Positions 28,027 to 38,023 of a stretch of 64,000 nt of DNA are shown piece by piece (position 1 is the first letter of the stretch; each line of letters begins with the position of its first letter). Under the pieces are notes generated by a model that was not told the DNA's origin, did not search any database, and saw only the letters and a program-made list of their open reading frames with translations. The translations under genes were made by a program, and so were the position numbers. This stretch comes from Caedibacter sp. 37-49 (GTDB taxonomy: Bacteria > Pseudomonadota > Alphaproteobacteria > Caedimonadales > Caedimonadaceae): positions 1 through 64,000 of the forward strand of contig MKUV01000018.1 of the NCBI GenBank assembly GCA_001898725.1, read 5' to 3'.

Positions 28027-29448
28027 TTAAAGTTGTCGATAGCTTTCTAGGGCAAGTTTTCTAGCAGCCTCATGGTTAACAAGCGGATGAGGATAAGTAT
28101 TTCCTAATGTAATGCCCGCTTGTCGCAATTCTGTTTCAGAGGCTTGCCAAGGTTTATGGATGAATGTATTTGCCAAATTTTTTAGTTCAGGAACCCATTG
28201 ACGTACATAGTACCCCTCTGGATCAAATTTCTCTCCTTGAAGAATAGGATTAAAAATCCGGAAATAAGGGGCGGCATCTGCGCCACATCCTGCAACCCAT
28301 TGCCAACTTGCAGCATTGTTTGCGAGATCAGCATCCACAAGTGTATCCCAAAACCATTTCTCACCCTCTTGCCAAGGAATTAACAAATGTTTTGTTAAAA
28401 ATGAGGCAACAATCATCCGTACACGATTGTGCATCCACCCTGTATGCCAAAGTTCGCGCATTCCAGCATCTACAATAGGATAACCGGTTTGTCCTTTTTG
28501 CCATGCTTCAAGTGCATGGCTGTTATGCTGCCACTGAAAGGCGGCAAATTTTTCTTGGAAAGGTCGTTCAGGTAAAGAAGGAAAATGATAAAGAAGATGA
28601 TAACTAAATTCACGCCAGCCAATTTCTGAAAGATATCTTTCAGAGGAAGAGGTTAAACTTGAAGATTGATGAACGCGTTGCCAAATTTGATGGGGACTTA
28701 TTTCACCAAAATGAAGGTGGGGGGAAAGGCGGGATGTTCCATATTTATCGGGTAGGTTTCGTGTTTCTTTGTAATTTTTAAGATGATGAGCCATAAATTC
28801 TTCAAGCTTTTGCTGCGCTCCATGCTCACCAGGTTGCCATAGGTCAGAAAATCCTTTGGCCCAATTCGGGCGTGTTGGGGTTAATTCCCAAGACTCAAGG
28901 TTTTCACTTTTGAGATGTGTATAAAATTGAGGGGGAGGGGTTTTTTCAAATGTTGAAAAGCGAGGTCCTTGAGCCAGACATCTCTTCCAAAATTGCGTAA
29001 AAACCTTATAGGGCTGGCCTTGCTGAGTTTGAATCTTCCAGGGCTCAAATAACAAGGAAGCATTAAAACTTTTCACATTAATACCTTGAGCAATAAAATC
29101 CTTTTTAAGTTGGGTATCGCGGGCAATAGCGAAAGGTTCATAACAACGGCTCCAGTAAATGTTGTGAGCGCCAGACTCTTTAAAGATACTTTCGAATACT
29201 TCAGTAGGATTACCACGGCGCAGAATAAGCTGACCACCTTGCGCTTCAATATCCTTGTTTAAAGAAAGAAGGCTATAATGCAACCACCATTGTTGGGCAG
29301 CCCCAATTTTCCATGAATTAGTCGAGTCATCATCCAAAATATAAAGTGGTATGATCGGCTGACCAGTAGCTTTTGCTGCCTCGTAAGCAGGGTGATGTTG
29401 AAGGCGTAAATCTTGACGAAACCAGAGTACAATAGGGGAAACTTGCAT
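28027..29448 (-). CDS. phrB: Deoxyribodipyrimidine photolyase
   Basis: VLWFRQDLRLQHHPA, FLTKHLLIPWQEGEKWFWDTLVDADLANNAASWQWVAGCGADAAPYFRIFNP. Confidence 0.96.
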   Translation of the reverse strand: MQVSPIVLWFRQDLRLQHHPAYEAAKATGQPIIPLYILDDDSTNSWKIGAAQQWWLHYSLLSLNKDIEAQGGQLILRRGNPTEVFESIFKESGAHNIYWSRCYEPFAIARDTQLKKDFIAQGINVKSFNASLLFEPWKIQTQQGQPYKVFTQFWKRCLAQGPRFSTFEKTPPPQFYTHLKSENLESWELTPTRPNWAKGFSDLWQPGEHGAQQKLEEFMAHHLKNYKETRNLPDKYGTSRLSPHLHFGEISPHQIWQRVHQSSSLTSSSERYLSEIGWREFSYHLLYHFPSLPERPFQEKFAAFQWQHNSHALEAWQKGQTGYPIVDAGMRELWHTGWMHNRVRMIVASFLTKHLLIPWQEGEKWFWDTLVDADLANNAASWQWVAGCGADAAPYFRIFNPILQGEKFDPEGYYVRQWVPELKNLANTFIHKPWQASETELRQAGITLGNTYPHPLVNHEAARKLALESYRQL

Positions 29449-29523
29449 AATAATTTAAAATAGTTTTCTCTTGAAATTTTATTTATAGTACATGTTGTTA
29501 TGAATCTGAAGAAAGGAAAAAAT

Positions 29524-30171
29524 ATGAAAAAATTAAGTTTATTGATGACTTTAATAGTTGGAGTAATTTTCTCTACTTCTAGTTGGGCTTCATCTGTAGC
29601 AACGACAATAGAAGAACAGTCTGAGGAAGCTAAACTTCAAGGAAAAATCCAAGCTTTGACATTACAAAATAATTAAGCAGAACTCGAACTTGAACAAGCA
29701 AAAATAGCTAAACTGCAGGAAGAATTAAAAGCTCAAGAAGAAAGAGCAGCAGTACTCGCTGCTGAGAGAAAAAAATTCGAAGATGCAAAGCTCACAGGTA
29801 AAGAAAAAAAGGGAGATGAAGATGCCAATCTTCCAAAAACCTGGGAAGGAATTCCATGGAACGTTATGCATACTGCTTGGGTTAATAATTATAGCATGTT
29901 AGAAAATAAGTATGATTCTCGAAAAAACGGTTCAAACGTCTCTAAAAGTATATCAAAGCTTAAGAAGAAAAATCTTGGTGAAGAACATAGGCCTGCTATT
30001 AGCCAGCTTAATATGCATCCTCACCACGCTGCTACTTTACCTAAGCATCCTAATTCTTGGTCAGAGTTGGGCATTAACGAGGGGACAGAAAAGCATTTGC
30101 AAATAGGACGTACACTTCTTGAATTGATATGGAGCCAACAGTATAGCGGAAAAGTAGGTTTTACGCTTTAA
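29524..30171 (+). pseudogene. Secreted coiled-coil protein gene interrupted by an in-frame TAA
   Basis: MKKLSLLMTLIVGVIFSTSSWASS...ALTLQNN*AELELEQAKIAKLQEELKAQEERAAV...; TAA at 29674-29676, same frame open to 30171. Confidence 0.65.
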
Positions 30172-30197
30172 AAGCTCTTATTTATGGACCTTCTCGA

Positions 30198-30225
30198 GAG
30201 CTCGCTTATGTAAGCGGGCTCTTTT
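30198..30225 (+). terminator. Rho-independent terminator
   Basis: GAGCTCGCTTA-TG-TAAGCGGGCTC followed by TTTTGTT. Confidence 0.75.
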
Positions 30226-30462
30226 GTTAATGGCATTTATTTTAGATTTTTAAATGTAAGCAAGCAGACATTTTTTTCAATCAGCTGATTTGTCGTGGAT
30301 TAACTTGAGATTTTAAGAAATAGAAAGTAATTATACTTGTAAAATTAAATAATAATTAGTAAATAAATTGTTATAATGAATTATAGTTATTGTTAATAAC
30401 TATTGTAAAAGGATAAATTTCTTTTATATTAATGATGCAAAGTAAAAAAGGAGGGTTTTACG

Positions 30463-30648
30463 ATGAAAAAATTTCTCTTAAGTATCGTATGTTCATTCCT
30501 TATAATGGATGCCTTTGGACTTTCTTCTCAAGCATTCGCTTGGTGGGTTAGAAGGCCAATCGTACAAGAGCGTATTATTGTTAACGGAGGAGTTAGTCCT
30601 TTTAAACATCCCATCTATTGTGCAAATCATCCATTAATGTGTCGTTAA
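30463..30648 (+). CDS. Small secreted peptide (VRRPI family)
   Basis: 61 aa, signal peptide ending SQAFA, then WWVRRPIVQERIIVNGG...YCANHPLMCR; good RBS. Confidence 0.6.
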   Translation: MKKFLLSIVCSFLIMDAFGLSSQAFAWWVRRPIVQERIIVNGGVSPFKHPIYCANHPLMCR

Positions 30649-30873
30649 AGCCTAGATCATTAGGTAAGTATTGTGAGTGGTTTATTATAAAACCACTTAC
30701 AATATTTAACATTAAAATTCCTCTAAAAAATAATTCTAATAAATATATTAATAATTAAACAATAATTAGTAAATTATATGGTATAATTTATTTATAGTTA
30801 ATAATAATTAATTTATTTTAACTAATATTTTTTTCAAAAATTTTTTTGAATAGTAAAAAAGGGATATTTTACA

Positions 30874-31171
30874 ATGAAAAAAATTGTTGTTAGTGTCATC
30901 CTTTCTATCCTAGCGATGGATTTTACGGGATTTGCTCCACAAGCGTCCGCTGTGGTGATTGTAAGGCGCCCCATTATTCGTGAGAGAGTCCGTTGTTCCA
31001 CCTGCAAGAAGAGTTATTGTTCCTGGAGCTATAGCAGTTGCGCCCGCTATAGTTGCTCCTCTCGTACGCAGTCATGCTTACTGTAGGAATCATATCCCTC
31101 CTTATGTCGCTCCAATTGATAAAGTTAATTGGGTGAATCGCTGCGTTATCGGTGAAGCAAGACCCATGTGA
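30874..31171 (+). pseudogene. Frameshifted paralogue of the VRRPI secreted peptide
   Basis: MKKIVVSVILSILAMDFTGFAPQASAVVIVRRPIIRERV in frame 1; the overlapping second frame gives ..VPPARRVIVPGAIAVAPAIVAPLVRSHAYCRNHIPPYVAPIDKVNWVNRCVIGEARPM*. Confidence 0.55.
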
Positions 31172-31218
31172 AGTTTAAAGGGGCTTAAGTTCTTTTATGA
31201 ATTTAGGTCCCGCCTTTC

Positions 31219-31878
31219 TTACAAATTAAGAACTCTTTTTATAAGGGGTAAAGTAACCTTTTTTTGTTCTGCTAAACTAGCCTCATCAAGTAATAAAACA
31301 ATATTTTGAATTGCAGAATAACTTCTTTCTATGTGTGTCAGTAAATATTCTAGAACATTATCAGAGATGCTTATTTGAAGATCAGAGAATCGTTTAAGCA
31401 AAATCCCCTTGATTAAGATATCATCAGGTTGTTGGATGGTTATGGTTCGAGTTGCCACAAGCCTTGATTTTAAATCCGGAAGTTTTATATCCCACTGTAT
31501 AGGATGTGTCTCAGCCGTTAATAATAATGTTCGTTGTTTTTCTCGACACAAATTATAGAAATGCAATAAGGGTTCCTCAAGTTCTTGGAACTTTAATGAA
31601 TCAAGGATGAAAGGTGATGAGTTTGAGTGAAAGAAGTCTTCATAAGTTTGAAGATTATCTCGTGAAGTAAAAACAGCTGAAGATAACTTCTGGAAAATGG
31701 TTGAAAGATGCGTTTTCCCTGAATATTGAGGGCCAACTAATAATAAGATATTGTGCGGCCAATTTATCCATTGCATTAAGCTAGAGAAAGCTTCCTGATT
31801 GCTGTTTGTAACAATAAAATCCTCTATTCGATAACTACAAGAAGCAGCAAAATTAAAAACTAATTGTGCCATCAACAT
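31219..31878 (-). CDS. DnaA-related regulatory protein (Hda-like AAA+)
   Basis: LVFNF..., NILLLVGPQYSGKTHLSTIF, C-terminal helical AAA+ region; neighbour of a PerM-like gene. Confidence 0.75.
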   Translation of the reverse strand: MLMAQLVFNFAASCSYRIEDFIVTNSNQEAFSSLMQWINWPHNILLLVGPQYSGKTHLSTIFQKLSSAVFTSRDNLQTYEDFFHSNSSPFILDSLKFQELEEPLLHFYNLCREKQRTLLLTAETHPIQWDIKLPDLKSRLVATRTITIQQPDDILIKGILLKRFSDLQISISDNVLEYLLTHIERSYSAIQNIVLLLDEASLAEQKKVTLPLIKRVLNL

Positions 31879-32987
31879 TATTTCTTAGAAGAAGCGAGCT
31901 TAGATTTACGCGAAGAAGAGCCTTGATAAAAGTTGCTTCCATAGTATTTTTTTAGCGTAAAACGGATAATTACACTTAAAGCAGCTGCTATTGGCATTGC
32001 CATTATAATTCCGAGAAAGCCAAATAAAACACCTCCGGCAAGAAGAGAGAAAATAATCCAGACAGGATGAAGGCCAATTCGCTCACCAACAAATTTCGGT
32101 GTTAAAAGGTAAGATTCTAACCCTTGTCCTATAGCAAACACGCTTGCTACCCATCCAATGGAAGCCCAATCATTAAATTGTGCTAAAGCAAGCCCAAGCG
32201 CCACTGTTGCTCCTAATAAAAAGCCAAAATAAGGAATAAAAGCTAATAATCCGGTAGCAATTCCAATCGAAAAAGCAAAATTTAATCCCGTTATTTTTAA
32301 ACTTATTGAATAATAGATTGCAAGGCACAAGCATACAAGCGACTGTCCTCTTACATAGCTTGCTAGTGTTTGATTAATAAGTGTGACTTGATCTTTAATG
32401 GTATTCGTGTGCTCTAAGGGAAGTAAACCAATAAGTATCGACGTAAAACGCGGCCAATCCCTCAGTAAATAGAAAGCAATTACAGGGGTCAGAACAACCA
32501 GTGATAGTAAGTTCGCAAGTGCTAATGTATTTGTTAGGATACTTGCAATCGCTTTTACGCCCCATGAAAGCATATCGCCAAAATAGGCACTTGCTGTTGT
32601 TTTTAACTGATTGAAATCTTGAACAGGAATAATTTCTGTGTATGGCTCTAATAAAGGTAATGTTGCTTGGTAGAGCCTCTCGCCATAGGTTGGTAAATGT
32701 TGAGCTAAAAGAAGAAGTTCTTGTTTTAAGAAAGGAATAGTGAAGAACAGTACGCCACCTATAACAATAAAAAATAACAAAACCATAAAAGTTGTACTTA
32801 AAATTCTGGGTACATTTAAAGATTGTAGTTTCGTTACAGCAGGATTTAAAAGATAAGCCACAAGGATACCAACAATAAAAGGTAATAGAATGCTTTTAAA
32901 AAGATATAAAAGCGTAAAGAGACCTGCCAAGATTAAAGTCCAAATCCATACGCGACGTTTAAGAAGAAGCAAGGTCGGTTCTTTCAT
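31878..32987 (-). CDS. AI-2E family transporter (PerM-like)
   Basis: Multi-TM, ILLPFIVGILVAYLLNPAV, LTPVIAFYLLRDW, C-terminal LLAGGVLFGFLGIIMAMPIAA. Confidence 0.88.
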   Translation of the reverse strand: MKEPTLLLLKRRVWIWTLILAGLFTLLYLFKSILLPFIVGILVAYLLNPAVTKLQSLNVPRILSTTFMVLLFFIVIGGVLFFTIPFLKQELLLLAQHLPTYGERLYQATLPLLEPYTEIIPVQDFNQLKTTASAYFGDMLSWGVKAIASILTNTLALANLLSLVVLTPVIAFYLLRDWPRFTSILIGLLPLEHTNTIKDQVTLINQTLASYVRGQSLVCLCLAIYYSISLKITGLNFAFSIGIATGLLAFIPYFGFLLGATVALGLALAQFNDWASIGWVASVFAIGQGLESYLLTPKFVGERIGLHPVWIIFSLLAGGVLFGFLGIIMAMPIAAALSVIIRFTLKKYYGSNFYQGSSSRKSKLASSKK

Positions 32988-32997
32988 AAGCTATTCC

Positions 32998-33525
32998 TTA
33001 ATTTAAACGTTTAATTCCTTCTTTAACATAGGCAGCTCCTGACAAGATAGTCGTCAATGCTGTTAAAGAAAAAAGAATTTGGTTAAAAGTTAAATAGTTT
33101 TGTCCATAGGCACCTTGTAAAAGTGTAAAACTAACGACGCAAATTTGTAACAACGTATTTAATTTGCTGATAAAAATAGGGTTGGACGTAATTGGTTTAT
33201 CGAGCATCATTAAGAGCAGGATGCCTACAACGATCAAAATATCTCTAAAGACAACAAGAATAACTAACCATAAAGGAATCCAAGCTTTGAGACCAAGTGC
33301 AATAAAAACACCGACAAGAAGGGATTTATCTGCTATTGGGTCAAGATAACTTCCTAAAACTGTTCTTAAGTGAAGCGTCCTTGCAAGTAGGCCATCAAGA
33401 ATATCAGATAGTCCGGCTAGGACCATTCCCCAAAAAGCCCACAGTAAAGAATTAGAAAGAATACACCAAATGATAAAAGGGACTGAGAGAAGACGTCCTA
33501 AACTGATAAAATTAGGCCAAGTCAT
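32998..33525 (-). CDS. CDP-alcohol phosphatidyltransferase (PgsA-like)
   Basis: SDILDGLLARTLHLRTVLGSYLDPIADK: CDP-alcohol phosphatidyltransferase motif. Confidence 0.9.
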   Translation of the reverse strand: MTWPNFISLGRLLSVPFIIWCILSNSLLWAFWGMVLAGLSDILDGLLARTLHLRTVLGSYLDPIADKSLLVGVFIALGLKAWIPLWLVILVVFRDILIVVGILLLMMLDKPITSNPIFISKLNTLLQICVVSFTLLQGAYGQNYLTFNQILFSLTALTTILSGAAYVKEGIKRLN

Positions 33526-34607
33526 AAGTTCTTGCTTTCTTGTCGTCCCAGTGAAAGAGTTTTGGAAGTTAAACCTTGCATTGGTTGGTCAATCAAGATT
33601 CCTTTTGTATTTAATTGGTTCTCAATGAATGTTTCGGAAGCTGAACAATCCAAGGATATCTGAGCGTTTTTAAGGCTTAAATTATGAATAGTCATCTTAT
33701 TCACACCTTGTAAATTCACTAAATTTGTCTGTAATTCAATCCATTCAGGATAAGTGTTAAAAAAAACAGTAAAATATAATATTTTTGGCTGTGAGGTAAC
33801 GGACGTTAAAGAGTTTGTTTTACTGATACCCATTACCTTGGACATTGCAAGTGATAGTAAATCGGTTGGTGCATAGATATTCGTATCAAATTCAACAGAA
33901 GATGAACGATCAATAAGGCCTTCTGTCGCATAATGATAGATTTCAAGTCGTGAAGGGACACCTTCATAAAAAATAGGAATAATCATTCTATTTGTATTAT
34001 AGCGACTTAAGATCTTACGTATTGAATTAATATTGCCTTCCAATGCATCTTTTGCAGAAAGACTTTTAAGGTCCTGTAAATCTCCCATAGGAACTAAAAA
34101 TGCTTCACCATCTAAATCTTTTTTCTGATTCCAAGCTTGCCACCAAGGATTATTCTCTTCCCATAAGAGTATTTTTTCGTGACGGATTAAGACAGGGATA
34201 ATAATACTTGCTTTACTATCGTTAACAGATGAAGAAATTGTTTTATCTTGGGATATAATCCATTTTTGAACAGCTTGCGGATTAAAGTGAATCGTTAGCA
34301 TTCCTAAATAGCGGACATTAGAAGTTTTCTCATTTTGAACTTCAATAGATTGCACAAAAGTATCAAGTTGTTCATCTGATAAGGTTAATGAAATTGTTTC
34401 TTGACGTGGAAGTATCCTGTCTAAAAGCTTATTATAAGCTTGGCGTTGTGCATCTGCCATAGCTTTTGCTCGTGCTTCTAAAGCGGAACTTCCTGTCACG
34501 TCAACCTGAACGTCTCTAACAACATAGTCTTCATTTGCAATAAGTTTGTGATTAACAACGAATTGAAAAATAAAAACCCAGGTTAAAAACTTCAATTTAT
34601 TTAGCAT
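33522..34607 (-). CDS. DUF2066-type secreted protein
   Basis: Signal peptide, DVTGSSALEARAKAMADAQRQAYNKLLDRI; 4-bp overlap with the phosphatidyltransferase gene. Confidence 0.7.
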   Translation of the reverse strand: MLNKLKFLTWVFIFQFVVNHKLIANEDYVVRDVQVDVTGSSALEARAKAMADAQRQAYNKLLDRILPRQETISLTLSDEQLDTFVQSIEVQNEKTSNVRYLGMLTIHFNPQAVQKWIISQDKTISSSVNDSKASIIIPVLIRHEKILLWEENNPWWQAWNQKKDLDGEAFLVPMGDLQDLKSLSAKDALEGNINSIRKILSRYNTNRMIIPIFYEGVPSRLEIYHYATEGLIDRSSSVEFDTNIYAPTDLLSLAMSKVMGISKTNSLTSVTSQPKILYFTVFFNTYPEWIELQTNLVNLQGVNKMTIHNLSLKNAQISLDCSASETFIENQLNTKGILIDQPMQGLTSKTLSLGRQESKNL

Positions 34608-34670
34608 CTAAACTCCTTTGATCCTTTTTTATCCCCCTAAAAAAGAATAGGTGAGATTATTATGCCGTGT

Positions 34671-35093
34671 TTAACCTACAATTTCAATTTCACTAAAGAA
34701 AAAAGAAATTTCTCTTTCTGCGTTTTCAAGAGAGTCAGAACCATGAACAGAATTTGCTTCAATAGATTCAGCAAAATCACGACGAATGGTTCCTTCATCA
34801 GCATTGGCAGGATTCGTTGCTCCCATAACTTGACGGTAAAGAGGCACAGCATTCGTGCCTTCTAAAACTTGTACAACGACAGGACCACTAATCATAAAAT
34901 CGCATAGTTCATCAAAAAATGAACGTTCTTTATGGATTTCATAAAATTTTTCAGCCATAGCACGATTCATTTGAATTCTTTTTTGAGCGATTATACGCAG
35001 ACCTGCTTCTTCAATGCGAGCATTGATGACGCCAGTTAAATTGCGGCGCGTTGCATCCGGTTTAATGATAGAAAGTGTACGTGTAAGAGACAT
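34671..35093 (-). CDS. ndk: Nucleoside diphosphate kinase
   Basis: [44 protein letters not shown]. Confidence 0.97.
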   Translation of the reverse strand: MSLTRTLSIIKPDATRRNLTGVINARIEEAGLRIIAQKRIQMNRAMAEKFYEIHKERSFFDELCDFMISGPVVVQVLEGTNAVPLYRQVMGATNPANADEGTIRRDFAESIEANSVHGSDSLENAEREISFFFSEIEIVG

Positions 35094-35117
35094 TTTTTAC
35101 TCCATTTTAATTGTTAC

Positions 35118-35576
35118 TTAAGCAGCATTTTTATGCCAGGTGCCGTTTTCTTCTTGATGCCATGTTAAAATAGGGCATCCTAAAGCTTGATACTTTTTTT
35201 TACGATTAGTTGCTTTTTCTTCAGCTTCTAGATCATTGCCATCGTATATATCAAGACATCTTGAAAAAGTTAAGAAGTTATTCACTTCTTGATCTTCTAC
35301 TGTAATTAAGATTTCAGCCTTATTAGGGTTTTCTAGCACATTTGTTAACCAGATAGGTTGGTTATCAGCAGACCCTTCTTTTGAACTTCCATGGGGGAGA
35401 AAAGAGCCCTGAGCATAGGTCCATAATAAAGCGTTAAAAGTGGAAAGTCTTTCTGGTGTCCCAAAGAGGACAACAGTTCTTTTTTGCGCTTGAAAAACTT
35501 TTTCTAAGAGCCTTGGTAAAGTATGCTCTAGAGAGGTTTTTTGAAGCTTATAAAAGCTGACTTCCGGTAGCATCAA
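35118..35576 (-). CDS. holC: DNA polymerase III chi subunit
   Basis: FYKLQKTSLEHTLPRLLEKV, FLPHGSS, NQPIWLTN; next to pepA. Confidence 0.85.
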   Translation of the reverse strand: MMLPEVSFYKLQKTSLEHTLPRLLEKVFQAQKRTVVLFGTPERLSTFNALLWTYAQGSFLPHGSSKEGSADNQPIWLTNVLENPNKAEILITVEDQEVNNFLTFSRCLDIYDGNDLEAEEKATNRKKKYQALGCPILTWHQEENGTWHKNAA

Positions 35577-35585
35577 AGTAGTTAC

Positions 35586-37082
35586 TTATTGTTTCTCATA
35601 ATAAGTTTGTACAAGCTCATTTAAGAGACGTACGCCATAAGCAGTCGCCCCTTTTGCAATCGTTGGCATATCTTTTTCTGCCCATGCCATTCCTGCAATA
35701 TCAAGATGCGCCCAAGGGGTATCATTCACAAATCTTTTTAAAAATTGCCCTGCCATAGCACTTCCAGCTTTCCGCCCAAACGTAATGTTTTTAAGGTCAG
35801 CAATATCAGATTCAATTTCACGTTCAAACCGCTCATCTAAAGGCATGTGCCAAACTCTTTCCCCCGTCTTTTCGCCAGCCAATTTTATTTTTTCAACAAG
35901 TTCATTACTATTGGAAAAGACACCAGCAAAAAAGTCTCCCAAAGCGATAACAATTGCGCCTGTCAAAGTTGCAAGGTCAACCATAAATTGAGGCTTGAAA
36001 CGATCTTGGGTATACCAAAGGACATCTGCAAGGACAAGACGGCCTTCAGCGTCTGTATCAAGCACTTCAATTGTTTGGCCGGACATTGACTTAACAATAT
36101 CGCTAGGGCGTTGCGCACTGCCGGAAGGCATATTTTCGACAAGACCCACGACGCCGATAGCATTTACTTTTGCTTTACGACCAGCAAGAGCTCGGATAAG
36201 ACCTGCAACCACGGCAGAACCAGCCATATCATATTTCATATCCCACATATTGGCGGATGGCTTTAAACTAATACCGCCAGTATCGAAAGTAACTCCTTTG
36301 CCAATAAAAGCGACAGGTTTCTCTGAAGAATCAGCGCCAAGCCATTGAAGGATAACAACTTTGGGTTCACGGATACTTCCTTGAGCCACGCCTATAAGTG
36401 CACCCATGCCAAGTTTTTTAAGTTCTTCGAGACCTAAAACTTCAACTTTTACCCCTAATCTAGTCAGTTCTTGAAGCCGTTCAGCCATAGAAGCCGGGTA
36501 AATGACGTTTGGGGGTTCGCTGACAAATTCACGTGCTAAGAAGACACCTGCTGCAATTTGTTCAAGCGAAGTAAAAAGCTTTTGAGCTTTATCTGCTTCG
36601 CTCGTTTGAAATGTAATTAATTTAAGCGCAACCTTGCGATCTTCGATCTCTTTTGTTTTGTACTTGTCAAAGCTCCAAGATCTCAATAAAAAACCATAGG
36701 CAAGACTGCTTGCAATATCTGCAGATGTTAAATTATTAAGAGTAACGTCACCTACACTCACTTCAAGCATTTGATCGGGGGCGCTTTTTATAAGAGGAAA
36801 AATACTTCCGCCAGCATTTTCAAGGACTTCAAGGGAAATATCCTTTTCTAAACCAAGGCCAATTAAAATAATACGATTACTCTCAAGCGTATGCGGAGCA
36901 TTCAACACAAGTGTTTCATTCTTTTTCCCACTGAAACGGTTGTTTTCAAGCGCTTTTTTTAAAAATCCTTGATGATGAGTATCAAAATCTTGCGCGGCCT
37001 TTGTAAGCTTTTTATCTTGAAAACAAAGAAAAACCTTAGTGGATTTTGGATCAAGGCTTGTTGTTGAGAAATTAAAGTCCAT
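35586..37082 (-). CDS. pepA: Leucyl aminopeptidase
   Basis: GKGVTFDTGGISLKP, KYDMAGSAVV, NTDAEGRL-like LDTDAEGRLVLADVL. Confidence 0.96.
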   Translation of the reverse strand: MDFNFSTTSLDPKSTKVFLCFQDKKLTKAAQDFDTHHQGFLKKALENNRFSGKKNETLVLNAPHTLESNRIILIGLGLEKDISLEVLENAGGSIFPLIKSAPDQMLEVSVGDVTLNNLTSADIASSLAYGFLLRSWSFDKYKTKEIEDRKVALKLITFQTSEADKAQKLFTSLEQIAAGVFLAREFVSEPPNVIYPASMAERLQELTRLGVKVEVLGLEELKKLGMGALIGVAQGSIREPKVVILQWLGADSSEKPVAFIGKGVTFDTGGISLKPSANMWDMKYDMAGSAVVAGLIRALAGRKAKVNAIGVVGLVENMPSGSAQRPSDIVKSMSGQTIEVLDTDAEGRLVLADVLWYTQDRFKPQFMVDLATLTGAIVIALGDFFAGVFSNSNELVEKIKLAGEKTGERVWHMPLDERFEREIESDIADLKNITFGRKAGSAMAGQFLKRFVNDTPWAHLDIAGMAWAEKDMPTIAKGATAYGVRLLNELVQTYYEKQ

Positions 37083-37223
37083 GCAATCCTCCGAATACTA
37101 TTAAAAATATGGGTTTACCATATTTCACACACAACAGTGAGTGATAATTTTAAAAAGTGCATAAAAGCATCTTTTTATTATATGTTATTTTAAGGAAGGG
37201 TAAAAGCTTTAATCATAAAAGAC

Positions 37224-37253
37224 TTGACTCTTTTTATCAGTCATGATTATGGT
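37224..37253 (+). promoter_or_regulatory. Putative rpmG promoter
   Basis: TTGACT-N18-TATGGT upstream of rpmG. Confidence 0.4.
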
Positions 37254-37285
37254 CTCTTCATAAATGTATAAGGCGAGTTTTAATC

Positions 37286-37453
37286 ATGGCAAAAGCAACA
37301 TCAATTAAAATTAAACTTTTAAGCACGGAAAATACTGGATTTTTCTATGTTACAAAGAAAAACCCTCGGACAAAAACTGAGAAAATGGAAGTGCGTAAGT
37401 ATGATCCAGTTGTAAGGAAACACGTTACTTTCCGTGAAACGAAGATAAAATAA
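37286..37453 (+). CDS. rpmG: 50S ribosomal protein L33
   Basis: 55 aa [55 protein letters not shown]; below the ORF-track size cutoff. Confidence 0.96.
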   Translation: MAKATSIKIKLLSTENTGFFYVTKKNPRTKTEKMEVRKYDPVVRKHVTFRETKIK

Positions 37454-37475
37454 AGTATAATATTAATGCATAAAT

Positions 37476-37504
37476 AAAAAAGCTGCTAAAAAGCAGCTTT
37501 TTTT
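37476..37504 (+). terminator. Rho-independent terminator of rpmG
   Basis: AAAAAAGCTGCT-AAAA-AGCAGCTTTTTTT. Confidence 0.85.
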
Positions 37505-37545
37505 GTTTGTTCTAATTCCTATAAATTGTCCTAAGCAATATCCCC

Positions 37546-37875
37546 TTATTTATCGTTTGTTGCAGGAGGGATACCGGAAGGAACTGAAGGTTTTGAGTTG
37601 GCTTTTTGCTGTGCTTGCGCATATTGTTTGTATAGTTGATCACATTTCACTTTGGCAAACTTCTGCACTAAAGTTAAAGTATTACTTCTAACGGGAACAT
37701 TCGACGCTTTCATGCATAGCTCATAGGCAGTGTATGCAGCAGATGGTTTAGCTGCTCCTGCAGATGCTGATTCTGCTGCTGAGCTTGAATTACCTGCATC
37801 TGATGCATTGACTGATCCATTAATTAAAAAAGAAAGTCCCATTACAGCGACTGTAGAAAGTAAATATTTCTTCAT
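37546..37875 (-). CDS. Small secreted Ala/Ser-rich protein
   Basis: 109 aa, signal peptide, two Cys in the mature part. Confidence 0.6.
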   Translation of the reverse strand: MKKYLLSTVAVMGLSFLINGSVNASDAGNSSSAAESASAGAAKPSAAYTAYELCMKASNVPVRSNTLTLVQKFAKVKCDQLYKQYAQAQQKANSKPSVPSGIPPATNDK

Positions 37876-38023
37876 AATACTAATCCTTCATAAGTTAATA
37901 CGCTAAAAAATAGTAACTTTTATAGGGTACAATTTAAGTATTAATTTAATATTAAAATAAAAATAAAATCGTTTTTTAAGGGAGATTTTATAATAAATAG
38001 CTATTTTTTTGCTTTCGACATAG

